DNA of 64,000 nt from Aquabacterium sp. (GCF_016234775.1 NZ_JACRAH010000039.1:27047-91046); one strand, 5' to 3'. Counted from the stretch's first letter, positions 25,324 through 35,145 are shown. Made by a program: numbers and translations. The notes: generated by a model from the sequence alone, not told the origin.

Positions 25324-25354
25324 ACAGCTCAGGCAAGGCCTGTGCCTCAGTTCA
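25321..25354. terminator. Hairpin spanning both convergent stop codons
   Basis: TGAAC (25321-25325) pairs with GTTCA (25350-25354) and AGGCA (25331-25335) with TGCCT (25343-25347). The TGA of nnrD (25321-25323) and the stop of the facing gene (25347-25349) both lie in the structure. No U-tract follows on either side, so it may be a weak terminator or an RNA-stabilising end. Confidence 0.4.
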
Positions 25355-27158
25355 TGCAGGTGCGATTCTTGCCGGTGCGTTTGGCCTCGTACAAGGCCAC
25401 GTCCGAGCGGTCCAGCGTGGCTTCGATGGGCTCACCCGATCGGTAGAGTGTGACGCCCGCCGAGAAGGTGATGAACACCTTCTTGTCTTCGTGCTCGAAG
25501 AACTCCGCACTCAGCGTGCGTTGCAGCCGTGTCAATACCTGCTGGGCTTCTTCCAGGCCGGTTGCCGGCAGCATGACCACAAACTCCTCACCACCGTAGC
25601 GGGCCACCACGTCAATGGGGCGCAGGCATTCGCCCACCCGCCGTGAGAGGAACTTCAAGGCCTCGTCACCGGTCTGGTGGCCCAGGGTGTCGTTGAGCTT
25701 CTTGAAGTTGTCCACGTCCAGCAGGCCCACGGCCAGCGTGGTGCCGTCGCGTTCCATCTTGGCCTGTTCGATCTCGAAGGCGCGCATCATGCCGCGGCGG
25801 TTGGCGATCTGCGTGAGCGGGTCAGTCGACACCTCGTCAGACAGCTTGCGGATCTCGTCTTCGAGGTGGCGAACACGTTCGCTGAGTTCGCTGGCTCGTG
25901 CGTGTTCGTCGTTCAAACGCGCCTGCGTTTGCGACACCACACCTTGTACCGCGCGGCTTTCTTCCACCAGTTCGCGCACCACACTGGTGAGGCTCTCCAG
26001 GCTGTCTGCCTGGCCGATGGTATCGGCGTAGCGGCCCAAATTGTTCTGGAAGCGGTCTGTGGTCATGCCCAGTTCGGCGATTTCCTGCAGCATCTGGTGA
26101 ATCAGTTGCTTCAGCGCCTGGCGGGCTGCTTCGCGCTCTTTCTTGAGCTCCTGCTGCTTCTGGCGTGTCTGCTCCAGCAATTGCTGGATGTGACGCACGC
26201 CTCTGCTGTTGAGTCCCTCGTCCAATTGATGGCGCATGGCCTGACATTGGCCTTGCACCCAGCTGTCATCTTCAGACAGGTCGGTCAGGCTGTCGGTGAG
26301 TGACAGACACAGGTCCATCAACTGGTCGATCAGGTGATGGCGGTGTTCAACGATGCGGCGGGCCTGATCACAAGCCTGGCTGATCTCGGTCTTGATCAGC
26401 TCGTATTGCGCTTCGGGCACGGCGGTGTCCCGGCTTGGTGCCAGGGCCGAGCGCATGGCCTGATTGGCTTCGGTGGATTGCGCTTGCTGGGGCGGCAGGG
26501 CTGCTTCAATGGTGTCGGCGAGCTGGTCGATGGCGTGCAAGGCCAGTTGTGGCCACGCTGATGCCTGCGCCCGCTCTGCCGTCGCTGTAGGCGGGCTTGT
26601 TTCCGCGCCGCCGTCGGCCTGTGCGGCCGTCTGGCCAGCCTTGGCAGGTTCGATCGATGATCCTGTTTCGGTCGGGGCGGAAGACTCGCCTGTGGAGGCC
26701 TGCACGTCCTCGCCTTCCAGCGAGCTGCTGTCCAGCGTGTCGCTGTCCCAACTGCTGACCAGTTGGCTCAGTCTCTGGTGCAGGCGGTTGGCCGAACTTT
26801 TGCTGCCATCCAGCACGCGTTTGAGGCTGTCCTTCTTGCGCGCCGATGTCCATTGGCGGCCACCTCGCTCTGCACCGCGCAAGATGCGCGTGATCAAGGT
26901 GGACCAGCGCTCCCCATCGTCGTTGTTCTGATTGGCCTCATCGCTTGCTGCAGGCTTATCGGCGGGCTTCTCCGGTGCCTGTGCCAATACCACCCCACCT
27001 TCGGCTTCATAGGCCTTGCGGTAGTTGTCAGGGGTGGGTTCCAGTCGCTGCTCGGCCAGGCGTTTCAGCGCGGCCTTGGCCAGTTGAGCTGGTGTGGGCT
27101 CGGCTGGCGTGGTGGACTTGGCAGCAGAAGGCGTGGAGGTGCTTTTGGACGTGGCCAT
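25347..27158 (-). CDS. Diguanylate cyclase (GGDEF) with long coiled N-terminal region
   Basis: A 603-residue cytoplasmic protein. The C-terminal GGDEF domain (about residues 430-600) opens with DPLTQIANRRGMMRAF and carries the active-site motif YGGEEFV. Five residues before it stands RPID, matching the RxxD inhibitory site, so product inhibition by c-di-GMP is expected. The N-terminal 420 residues are Ala/Glu/Gln-rich, with long predicted coiled coils and no recognised sensor domain or membrane helix. The downstream part of the coiled region (about 230-420) is the kind often listed as a DgcP/DgcC-like sensor. It is last in a minus-strand run with the two genes that follow at higher coordinates (gap 3 bases to the next). 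Confidence 0.9.
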   Translation of the reverse strand: MATSKSTSTPSAAKSTTPAEPTPAQLAKAALKRLAEQRLEPTPDNYRKAYEAEGGVVLAQAPEKPADKPAASDEANQNNDDGERWSTLITRILRGAERGGRQWTSARKKDSLKRVLDGSKSSANRLHQRLSQLVSSWDSDTLDSSSLEGEDVQASTGESSAPTETGSSIEPAKAGQTAAQADGGAETSPPTATAERAQASAWPQLALHAIDQLADTIEAALPPQQAQSTEANQAMRSALAPSRDTAVPEAQYELIKTEISQACDQARRIVEHRHHLIDQLMDLCLSLTDSLTDLSEDDSWVQGQCQAMRHQLDEGLNSRGVRHIQQLLEQTRQKQQELKKEREAARQALKQLIHQMLQEIAELGMTTDRFQNNLGRYADTIGQADSLESLTSVVRELVEESRAVQGVVSQTQARLNDEHARASELSERVRHLEDEIRKLSDEVSTDPLTQIANRRGMMRAFEIEQAKMERDGTTLAVGLLDVDNFKKLNDTLGHQTGDEALKFLSRRVGECLRPIDVVARYGGEEFVVMLPATGLEEAQQVLTRLQRTLSAEFFEHEDKKVFITFSAGVTLYRSGEPIEATLDRSDVALYEAKRTGKNRTCMN

Positions 27159-27161
27159 GGT

Positions 27162-29393
27162 TCAACGTGAGCCGCTGATCCGGGGGGCTGTCGGGTCGCT
27201 GACCAGTGCGGCGCTGGCGATGCGAGGCAGTGTCTGGCCTGATTGCGTGTCGATCAGCCATTGTTCAACTTGTGCCGCTGGCATCGGGCGCGCAAACAGG
27301 AAGCCCTGGCAGATGTGGCAGCCCAGGTTGTAGAGCACTTCCATCTGCGTCACGTTCTCGACGCCTTCGGCGATCACACGCAGGCCCAGTGCACGAGCCA
27401 GGGCGATGATGGCCGAGACCACGGCGCCGCTTTGTGGCGTGTCACCCAGATCCTGCACGAAGGATCGGTCGATCTTGAGTTCGCTGATGGGCAGCGTGGT
27501 CAGATAGGACAGCGAGGAGTAGCCAGTGCCGAAATCGTCGATGGAGATTTCGGTTCCCAGCTGGTTGAGGCGATGCAGCGAAGGCACGACACCCTGCAGA
27601 TCCTTCATCAGGCCGGTTTCCGTGATTTCCAGCTCGATGGCGCGCGGCTCGACACCCAGGCGCGACAGAATGGATTCGATCTTTTCGACCAGATCGCCTT
27701 GTTCGAACAGGCGGCTGGGCAGGTTGACGGCAATGGAGGCGTCAAAGCCAAACTTCTTTTCCCATTCCTTGGATTGGCGGGCGGCCTCTTCAATGGCCCA
27801 CAGGCTCATCTCGTTGATCAGACCGGTGGCTTCCGCCAGCGGAATGAAGTCACCCGGCGGCACGAGCTGGCCGCCACGTTGCCAGCGCATCAACGCTTCG
27901 GCGCCCACCATGCGGCTGGTGCGCACATCGATCTTGGGCTGGTAGTACAGCACCAGTTCCTTGCGCTCCAAGGCCTTGTGCAAAGCGGTGTCCAGATCCA
28001 GGCGCACACGGCCCTTGCTGGCCAGCAGCGGGTCATACAGTTGTGCGGTGTTGCGGCCCTGGCTCTTGGCCAGGTCCATGGCCACATCGGCGTTGCGCAG
28101 CAGGTCAGCCACGTTCAGGCCGTGAGCTGGGTACACGGCGACGCCCACGGAGGCTGTGATGAAGCACTCCTGACCAGCGGCGATCATGGGTTCACGCAGC
28201 GCATCCAGGATGCGGCGGGCGGTCTCCATGGCTTCCTGGTCATTGGCCACCTCAGGCAGCAGCACGACGAATTCATCCGCACCCAGGCGCCCCACGGCTT
28301 CCAGCGTGCGATGCGTGCGCTGGCCGGGAATGTCCATGCTGCCTTCCATCACCTGCTCGGAATGGCGCACGCAGGTGCGCAGGCGGCGCGAGACTTCGAC
28401 CAGCAGTTCGTCACCCGCATGGTGGCCAAGGTTCTCGTTGATGATCTTGAAGCGGTCCAGGCCGACCTGCAGCATGGCTACGCAGTGGTTCAGGCGCTTG
28501 GCATGTTCGATGGCGCGTTCGCTTCGCCAGAACAGCTGACGGCGGTTGGGCAGGCCGGTGAGCGTGTCAAAGTTGGCCAGGTGCTTGATCTTGTCTTCTG
28601 CCACGCGGCGATCCGTGACGTCCTGCACGATACCGGTGTAGCCGATCAGATTGGCCTGCTCGTTGAACTCGGGCTCGGCTTCCACGTGCAGGATGCGCTG
28701 ACGGCCATCTGCCAGGGCGACCTGGACGTCATTGCACAAGACAGTGCCGTGGTGCAGAACTTCACGCAGAACGCGTTGAAAGGCCTGACGCTCCTCTGCG
28801 GGCATCATGCGCACGATCTGGCGCAGGCCCAACCTGTCATTGGCACCCATGCCGAACACGCGCAGGCCTTCGAGCGAGAAGGCAATGTCGCCAATGCCTT
28901 TGCGCCAATCGAAACTGCCCATGCGGGCCAGGTCCTGGGCGCGTGCCAGCTTGGCCTTGCTGCGCTCCAGTTCATAGCGGGTGCGCGAAGCGCGCAGCAG
29001 ATAGCGCAAACGACCCGCCAGCAGGCTCCATTGCGTGCATTTCACGAAAAAGTCGGTGGCGCCGACTTCATAGGCGCGGGTGATCGAGGCTTCGTCGTCC
29101 AGGCCGGTCAGCATCAGGACGGGCAGCGACTCAAAGCCGGGCAGGTGGCGCAGCTCCTGGCAGGTCGCAAAACCGTCCAGCCCCGGCATCACGGCATCCA
29201 GCACCACCACGTCGGGCAGCAAATCGGCCATCAGTTGCAGGGCCTGTTCGCCGGAACTCGCCTCCGTGATGGCGAAGCCTCGCTCGCGCAAGGCGATCGA
29301 GGTCAGCAAGAGATTGACCTCATCGTCGTCAACCAGCAGGACTTTGGGCTGATCTTCCGCGTTCTGGGCGGCCATGAGGGCGTCAGGGCTCAT
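27162..29393 (-). CDS. REC-PAS-GGDEF-EAL response regulator, probable c-di-GMP phosphodiesterase
   Basis: A 743-residue protein. Residues about 15-130 are a receiver (VLLVDDDEVNLLL, phospho-acceptor Asp in VVVLDAVMPGLDG). A PAS-like segment follows (VFGMGANDRLGLRQIVRMMP to IVQDVTDRR). The GGDEF domain reads RLGADEFVVLLP, with Gly-to-Ala at the second position of the motif, so cyclase activity is doubtful. The EAL domain keeps every residue needed for catalysis that I can see: AEALMRW, AVNLPSR, EITETG, DDFGTGYSSL, ELKIDRSFV, AEGVE and CQGF. It is therefore more likely a phosphodiesterase switched by phosphorylation. The hybrid kinase gene ends 3 bases upstream, so that kinase is the likely phosphodonor. 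Confidence 0.9.
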   Translation of the reverse strand: MSPDALMAAQNAEDQPKVLLVDDDEVNLLLTSIALRERGFAITEASSGEQALQLMADLLPDVVVLDAVMPGLDGFATCQELRHLPGFESLPVLMLTGLDDEASITRAYEVGATDFFVKCTQWSLLAGRLRYLLRASRTRYELERSKAKLARAQDLARMGSFDWRKGIGDIAFSLEGLRVFGMGANDRLGLRQIVRMMPAEERQAFQRVLREVLHHGTVLCNDVQVALADGRQRILHVEAEPEFNEQANLIGYTGIVQDVTDRRVAEDKIKHLANFDTLTGLPNRRQLFWRSERAIEHAKRLNHCVAMLQVGLDRFKIINENLGHHAGDELLVEVSRRLRTCVRHSEQVMEGSMDIPGQRTHRTLEAVGRLGADEFVVLLPEVANDQEAMETARRILDALREPMIAAGQECFITASVGVAVYPAHGLNVADLLRNADVAMDLAKSQGRNTAQLYDPLLASKGRVRLDLDTALHKALERKELVLYYQPKIDVRTSRMVGAEALMRWQRGGQLVPPGDFIPLAEATGLINEMSLWAIEEAARQSKEWEKKFGFDASIAVNLPSRLFEQGDLVEKIESILSRLGVEPRAIELEITETGLMKDLQGVVPSLHRLNQLGTEISIDDFGTGYSSLSYLTTLPISELKIDRSFVQDLGDTPQSGAVVSAIIALARALGLRVIAEGVENVTQMEVLYNLGCHICQGFLFARPMPAAQVEQWLIDTQSGQTLPRIASAALVSDPTAPRISGSR

Positions 29394-29396
29394 GGC

Positions 29397-32300
29397 TCAG
29401 GCCTCCAGCAACTGGCGCAGGCCATGGAGCACGCGGTCAGCCTCAATGGGTACCTCGTGGATGCGTGAGCTCAAGTCTTCTCCTGTCTGGCGCCGGATCA
29501 TGGTTTCAATTTCGGCACACATTTGTGACAACTTGAGTGCGCCGATGCTGGCCGAGGACGACTTCAGTGTATGCGCAACATGCATGATGGCCGCGCTATC
29601 GTTCATCTTGAACGCTTCGTCGAGTTGAGGCAACAGGCGTCCTACCGATGTTTCAAAGGCCTTGGCCACACGTTCGAGCAGGCGGTTGTCGCCGCGTGGA
29701 TCGAGCTCACGCAGGCGACGCAGGGCTTCAGCGTCAAAAATCTCGTCGTTGGCCGAGGGCGTATCGGTCAGCAGCGGGGCGGGCGCGGATGCAACACTGT
29801 GTGGTTCGGGTGCAAGGGAATCTGCGGTGCTGGACGATGAGTCGCTTGTGGCCTGGGCCGCTGGCGCCGGTGTCAGCGCCGCCGGGACGGTGGTCGCGCC
29901 CACGTCATCGGGCAACTCACGCAGGGCCATGGGCACGGTCGCGGGTTCGTCATCACCGGGCTCGTGTGTGAGGTCTTCACCATGCAGGCCTTCAGGGTGG
30001 GTGTGCTCGATCAGGATCTTCTGCAACTGGCTTTGGCGGAAGGGTTTGGACAGGTAGTCGTCAAAGCCCAGATCCAGGAAGCGTTCCTCGTCGCCCTCCA
30101 GCGCGTTGGCCGTGACGGCGATCACGGGTGTGCTCGGTGGCGTCTGGAACTTGAAGCGAGAGGTGGAGCCACGGCGGAACCAGGTGAGGGCTTCCACGCC
30201 ATCCATGCCCGGCATCTGGATGTCCATGAGGACCAGATCGAAGTTGAATTCACCCAGTTTGCGCAACCCCTCCAGGGCCGAACTGGCGACCTTCACGTCG
30301 CATCCCAGTCTGCGCAGCATCTGGCTGCAGACTTCCTGGTTGACGGAGTTGTCTTCCACCACCAGCACGCTCTTGCTGATGCGGATGGCCTCATGCTGCA
30401 CATCGCTGCCCAGTTCGGCCGAGATGCCCAGAATGGCCTGACGCAATTCGGCCTTGCGCAGGGGCTTGGCCACAAAGCGCTGGAAGCCGGCTTCTTGGGC
30501 GCGGCGCACGTCGTCCGGTGAGGACACCGACGACAGCAGGATCATCTTGAGGTTGGGGTAGCGGCCGCTGGTGCGCAGGGCTTCGGCCAGTCCCAGGCCG
30601 TCCAGCTCAGGCATGTTCATGTCGACCAGGGCGAGCTCGAACTCAGCGTCCTGGGTGCGGTGGGCCATGAGGATGTCGAGGGCTTCGCGGCCATTGTTGG
30701 CTTGCGTCACCTTCATGCCCCAGGCGCTCAGCATGTTTTCGATCACCGTGCGGTTGGTGTCGTTGTCGTCCACGACCAGCACGTTGAATGAAGGCATCTC
30801 GGGCTCTTCCAGCATGGCCATGTCGACCTGGGTGTCGCCCACCCGAACCGGGACGCGGAAAACGAACTCCGAGCCCACGCCAGGTGCACTGTGTGCCTCG
30901 ATCTGGCCGCCCATGAGTTCGACCAGTTGCTTGGAGATGGCCAGACCCAGGCCGGTGCCGCCATAGCGACGGGCCATGCCGCCGTTGGCCTGCACGAAGG
31001 CACTGAACAGGCGGGGGATGACATCCGAAGGGATACCGATGCCGGTGTCGCGCACCATGAATTCCAGCTCGATGGCAGAGGCGCCTTCGGCCAGGTCGAC
31101 GCCACCAGATGCCCCGCTCATCACCCCACCAATGCCGCGGCGGATGTCCACCACGACCTCACCGTGTTCGGTGAACTTGATCGCATTGGCCACGAGGTTG
31201 GTCAGGATCTGACGCAGGCGCAGCGGGTCGCCGTGGATGACGGCAGGCAGCCCGGGTTGCTCGCGGAAGCTCAGCTCCAGGCCCTTCTCGTGGGCGCGTG
31301 GTGCCATCAGCTCCAGGGTGTCCTCCACCAGGGTGCGCAGCACGAAATCGCAGGTGGCCAGTTCGAGCTTGCCGGCTTCGATCTTGGCGAAGTCCAGGAT
31401 GTCGTTGATGATTTCCAGCAGGCTCTCGCCCGAGCGGTACACGGCCTGGGCAAAGCGGCGCTGCTTGTCGTTGAGCGGCGTGCCCAGCAGCAGCTCCGTC
31501 ATGCCCAGAATGCCGTTCATGGGCGTGCGGATCTCATGGCTCATATTGGCCATGAACTGGCTCTTGGCCTGGCTGGCGGCTTCGGCCAGGTCGCGGGCGC
31601 GTTGCAACTCCAGGGCCTGGTTGTGGTCGTCCGTCACGTCGGAGACCAGACCGTAGATGCGGGACTGGCCGTCTGGCAGCAGGCGGGCACGGGTGCGGTG
31701 GCGGATCCAGCGCAGGCCCTTGCCGGGCACGTCCAGGCGCAGCAGCGCATCGCTGGCCTCGTTGGCTTTTTCGTGTTCTTCCTGCGCGGCAAACAGATGG
31801 CGGTCTTCCGGCACGATCATGTCGCGCACCCGGTTGGGGTTGGCGCGCATGTCCTCGGCGTTCATGCCCAGCAAGTCCTGGGTGCGGGGGCTGAGGTAGA
31901 GGTAGTGCTCGCGGGCTTGCGTGGCCACATAGACCGAGTCGTCCATGGACTCGACCAGCTCGCGGAAGCGGCGCTCAGATTCCTCCAGATCGGCCTGAGC
32001 CTGCCTGGAGGATGTGATGTCTCGCACCAGCGAGATCAGCAGGCGAGGGCGGCCATTGCTGTGACGCAGCGCGAAGTGCCGGGCGTTGACCACGCGTGTG
32101 CCGTCTTCGCCCAGCCAGGTGAAGTCGTGCTCGACGGTCTGGCCGGTCTCGATGGCCTGCTGCATGTACGGGTTGGTCATGCCCAGCACGGACTTGCCCA
32201 GCGCGTGTTCGATCGATCGGCCTACGACGCGGTCGCGCTGCAGGTTGAACTCGATCTCGGTGTAGCGGTTGATGGCCACCACGTTCAGGTTGACCGGGTC

Positions 32301-33557
32301 CAGCACGAACAGGCTGACGGGCAGGTTGCCCAACAGGGCTTCCAGGAACTCGCGCTCCTGATCGCGGATGTGCTCTTGCGACTTGCGCTTGGTGATGTCG
32401 TTGAACAGGCAGACGTACTGACTGCGGCCACCCGTCTCATCCAGCATCTGGATGGCGTCGATTTCGCCCCAGTAGCGGGTGATGCTTTGTGTGCCTTGGC
32501 GTCCAGCCTCGTAGGACAGGCGGAACGGGACGCCGCGCGACAGGTGGTCTTCCAGTTCCACGACCGTGTTGCCATCGCTGACCTCCTGAGCCAGCAAGTC
32601 GGTCAGGCGGCGGCCAATGACACGGTCTTCCGGCCAGCCGGTCAGCGCCACAAAAGCGCTGTTGATCCACTCGATGGTGCCATTGCGGTTTGTGATGGCC
32701 ACGCCACTGCTGATGCGTGATGCCACGAGCGTGAGTCGGCTCAGGTGCTCGGCGTTGGTGGCCATGTGGGCCAGGTTGGCGTCGCGCTGGGCCACAAAAC
32801 CCAACTGAATGGCAGCGATTTCGAGCACGGCCTGGCAATCGGTGCGGTTGGCCTTGGGGTCATCAAACTCCAACAAGGCCAGTGGCCAGCCTTCGATGGA
32901 CACGGGCAGGGCCACCACGCGGCGTGTGCCGGTGTGCCGCCAGGGGTAATGGGTAGCCGGGCCGGGAGGCAGATCCGACATCTGCGGGGACAGCTTGCTC
33001 AGCGCCTCACCCAGGGGGCGCTCGTCCCGGTGCGTGGCGGCAATCGTCGACACGTCGATCATGTCGTTGCCGTCTGCGCCGGTATCTGTCCAGGGACGCA
33101 ACAGCGCCGATTCGCCGTTCCAGCCTTCCACACGCAGGCAGATCCACGACTGGCTGCCCAGGTGCTCGTGCAGGGCTTCGCCCACTCTGCGCAAGGCCTG
33201 GGCCAGATTGGGCGCACCGTGCGCGGCCTCGGCGATCTTCTGGCTGAGTTGGAGTTGACGCTCGGCGTCGGCCAAAGCATCGTGCGTGGCAGCTGCGGGA
33301 ACGGGGATCGTGGCAACCGCCTCCGTATCCTGAGGCAATTGGGTGGCTTGTGGCGCTTGCGTGCTGCTGGGTTGATCACCGGCCGGGCGCAATGGCCTGC
33401 GCGCCAGCACGCCAATGCCGGTGGAGGCCAGCACGGTCAACGTCAACCCCAGGCCGCTGAGGCCCCAGTTCCAGGTCGCGGCAGCAATGGCTGCCGTGGC
33501 CAGAAGGAGCATCGTCACGGTCCACGGATTACGCTTTGAATACGGCTTTTGAGGCAT
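29397..33557 (-). CDS. Hybrid sensor histidine kinase with GAF-like/PAS, two receivers and HPt domain
   Basis: About 1386 residues. Two N-terminal membrane helices (within residues 10-55), then a GAF-like region, three PAS domains (each with a WxxD/ITG-type pattern, such as TNRNGTIEWINSAFVALTGW), HisKA with NMSHEIRTPMNGILGM near residue 670, an HATPase (GTGLGLAISKQLVELMGG), REC1 near 924 (VLVVDDNDTNRTVIENML), REC2 near 1062 (LVVEDNSVNQEV) and an HPt domain near 1327 with the phospho-acceptor in AHTLKSSSASIG. This is a full phosphorelay in one chain. The ATG at 33557 is preceded by AAGGAA; a GTG 27 bases upstream is open but has no ribosome binding site. It leads the operon with the REC-GGDEF-EAL and GGDEF genes. 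Confidence 0.93.
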   Translation of the reverse strand: MPQKPYSKRNPWTVTMLLLATAAIAAATWNWGLSGLGLTLTVLASTGIGVLARRPLRPAGDQPSSTQAPQATQLPQDTEAVATIPVPAAATHDALADAERQLQLSQKIAEAAHGAPNLAQALRRVGEALHEHLGSQSWICLRVEGWNGESALLRPWTDTGADGNDMIDVSTIAATHRDERPLGEALSKLSPQMSDLPPGPATHYPWRHTGTRRVVALPVSIEGWPLALLEFDDPKANRTDCQAVLEIAAIQLGFVAQRDANLAHMATNAEHLSRLTLVASRISSGVAITNRNGTIEWINSAFVALTGWPEDRVIGRRLTDLLAQEVSDGNTVVELEDHLSRGVPFRLSYEAGRQGTQSITRYWGEIDAIQMLDETGGRSQYVCLFNDITKRKSQEHIRDQEREFLEALLGNLPVSLFVLDPVNLNVVAINRYTEIEFNLQRDRVVGRSIEHALGKSVLGMTNPYMQQAIETGQTVEHDFTWLGEDGTRVVNARHFALRHSNGRPRLLISLVRDITSSRQAQADLEESERRFRELVESMDDSVYVATQAREHYLYLSPRTQDLLGMNAEDMRANPNRVRDMIVPEDRHLFAAQEEHEKANEASDALLRLDVPGKGLRWIRHRTRARLLPDGQSRIYGLVSDVTDDHNQALELQRARDLAEAASQAKSQFMANMSHEIRTPMNGILGMTELLLGTPLNDKQRRFAQAVYRSGESLLEIINDILDFAKIEAGKLELATCDFVLRTLVEDTLELMAPRAHEKGLELSFREQPGLPAVIHGDPLRLRQILTNLVANAIKFTEHGEVVVDIRRGIGGVMSGASGGVDLAEGASAIELEFMVRDTGIGIPSDVIPRLFSAFVQANGGMARRYGGTGLGLAISKQLVELMGGQIEAHSAPGVGSEFVFRVPVRVGDTQVDMAMLEEPEMPSFNVLVVDDNDTNRTVIENMLSAWGMKVTQANNGREALDILMAHRTQDAEFELALVDMNMPELDGLGLAEALRTSGRYPNLKMILLSSVSSPDDVRRAQEAGFQRFVAKPLRKAELRQAILGISAELGSDVQHEAIRISKSVLVVEDNSVNQEVCSQMLRRLGCDVKVASSALEGLRKLGEFNFDLVLMDIQMPGMDGVEALTWFRRGSTSRFKFQTPPSTPVIAVTANALEGDEERFLDLGFDDYLSKPFRQSQLQKILIEHTHPEGLHGEDLTHEPGDDEPATVPMALRELPDDVGATTVPAALTPAPAAQATSDSSSSTADSLAPEPHSVASAPAPLLTDTPSANDEIFDAEALRRLRELDPRGDNRLLERVAKAFETSVGRLLPQLDEAFKMNDSAAIMHVAHTLKSSSASIGALKLSQMCAEIETMIRRQTGEDLSSRIHEVPIEADRVLHGLRQLLEA

Positions 33558-33702
33558 TGCCTGGAAATTCCTTGGGAAAGTCACTCAGTTGCCGCTAGAA
33601 AATACACGGGCATACTGTGACCTTCGTCAGATATTTCACGAACTTTACAGGCTACGTGGAAACTTCAACCAGCAGAAGAAACCCCTTGCAGGCCTCCTTA
33701 CA

Positions 33703-35145
33703 ATGGTTTGGATGCGCAGCGACGTAGATTCTTCCTCCCCGCTTGATTCCGGTTTTCGGCATTCGAAGGCCTGGTTTTGGCGTTGGGCGCTGGGTGGCGT
33801 GGGCGCCGTGTGCCTGTTGGCACTCATCGGTGCACCGATCTGGGCTTTTGCCTTGGCCGTGGTGGCTTGGAGCATTGCGGGGGCGGTGTGGTTTCAAAGC
33901 GACGCGGTGGCAGTTTTGCGTCAATTTGATGACGCATGCGTCAATTCGCGAGCCTCAAATGAAAGTCATGCCTGGCAAAACTGGATCGCTGGCTGGTATT
34001 GGGAGACCGATGCAAGCGGGCATTTGCAGTTGTTCAATCAAGGCGGCAACTTGCCTCAAGGCATTTCCATCAACTGGTCGGATTTGTCCGAATATGTAGG
34101 TGAATCGCCAGCTTTGCTGGCCTTGTGGTCAGCGCAAGGTGGCGAGCAAGACGATTTGGGGCGTCTGGCTTATTGCCTGGATCAGAAAGTGGCCTGGGGA
34201 AACTCGCTGAATTTGCCCATGCCTGGTGGCCTCAGAGGGTTGCACGCGGACGGTGAGGGATGGCGCAGCGTGGTGTCGGGCGAGCCGCTTTGGGATGTCA
34301 GTGGGCAGTTTCGTGGCTTCCGTGGGGTCTTGCAGTTTGTGCCGCCAGTTGCGACCGGTCAGGACGCTGCAGCGGTATCCAGGGCCTTGTCCAAGGTCGA
34401 GGCCGAGGTGGTGGCTCAGCATGCCCAGATGAGGGAGGCTGAGCAGGAGGTCCTGCGATATGCCTTGTCGCATGACTTGCGCGCACCCTTGCGCGTGGTC
34501 GAGGGGTTCACACGCATCGTCAAGGAAGACTACGGTGCGGCCATTGACAAGCTGGGCAATGACCACCTGGAGCGGGTGCTGACCGCCGCTGCACGCATGA
34601 ACGGCATGATCGACGCCATCCTGGCGCAGGCGCAATTGGCTGCTGAGCCCCTGCAGCGGGTGGCGATCGATTTGTCGGCCATGGCGCATGAGATCGGTGC
34701 CGAGCAATGTGCGGCATCAGCCCATGGTCGCCCGCCCATACAGTTGGTGGTGGCGGAGGGCCTGTCGATCGACGCTGATCCGGAACTGGTGCACCGCGTG
34801 ATGGAAAACCTGATCAGCAATGCGCTCAAGTACAGCGGCAAGGTGGCCGCGCCGCGCGTGGAGGTCGGGGTCATGCCTGCGACCAATCCTGCCGTGTTCT
34901 TCGTGCGTGACAACGGCGCAGGTTTTGACATGCAACACGCTGACAAGCTCTTTGGCATGTTCCAGCGCTTGCACAGCGCCAAGGAGTTTCCGGGAACGGG
35001 TGTCGGGTTGGCTGGCGTGCAGAACATCGTGCGTCGCCATGGTGGACGGATCTGGGCCGAGGCCAAACAAGGCGAGGGCGCCTGCTTCTATTTCACCTTG
35101 ATGGACACGGTTGAGGCGCAACAGCGCGCCGCACGTTCAAGCTGA
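33703..35145 (+). CDS. Membrane-bound PAS-type sensor histidine kinase
   Basis: A 480-residue kinase. Two hydrophobic segments near the start (AVCLLALIGAPIWAFALAVV) suggest membrane anchoring. A PAS-like domain follows (WIAGWYWETDASGHLQLFNQ), then HisKA with YALSHDLRAPLRVVEGFTRI (the phosphorylated His) and HATPase with NLISNALKYSG, DNGAGFD and GTGVGLAGVQNIVRRHGG. This bacteriophytochrome-like kinase class signals to separate regulators; no partner regulator is adjacent on its strand. The start at 33703 has no good ribosome binding site, and the ATG at 33712 is as plausible. The gene overlaps the stop region of the facing REC-ANTAR gene by 9 bases. It is divergent from the hybrid kinase, about 146 bases apart. 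Confidence 0.85.
   Translation: MVWMRSDVDSSSPLDSGFRHSKAWFWRWALGGVGAVCLLALIGAPIWAFALAVVAWSIAGAVWFQSDAVAVLRQFDDACVNSRASNESHAWQNWIAGWYWETDASGHLQLFNQGGNLPQGISINWSDLSEYVGESPALLALWSAQGGEQDDLGRLAYCLDQKVAWGNSLNLPMPGGLRGLHADGEGWRSVVSGEPLWDVSGQFRGFRGVLQFVPPVATGQDAAAVSRALSKVEAEVVAQHAQMREAEQEVLRYALSHDLRAPLRVVEGFTRIVKEDYGAAIDKLGNDHLERVLTAAARMNGMIDAILAQAQLAAEPLQRVAIDLSAMAHEIGAEQCAASAHGRPPIQLVVAEGLSIDADPELVHRVMENLISNALKYSGKVAAPRVEVGVMPATNPAVFFVRDNGAGFDMQHADKLFGMFQRLHSAKEFPGTGVGLAGVQNIVRRHGGRIWAEAKQGEGACFYFTLMDTVEAQQRAARSS

Noticed and set aside
27243..29468. Long plus-strand open frame of about 740 codons opposite the REC-GGDEF-EAL gene
   Set aside because: It mirrors a gene with clear domain motifs, its own translation is Gln/His/Ala-rich without any family pattern, and high-GC DNA often leaves long antisense frames open.
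30891..32720. Plus-strand open frame of about 600 codons within the hybrid kinase
   Set aside because: Antisense shadow of a kinase with complete motifs; no ribosome binding site or domain.
33557..33703. Promoter call for the divergent kinase genes
   Set aside because: A TACAAT near the start of the plus-strand kinase lies too close to the start codon and no -35 at proper spacing was found.
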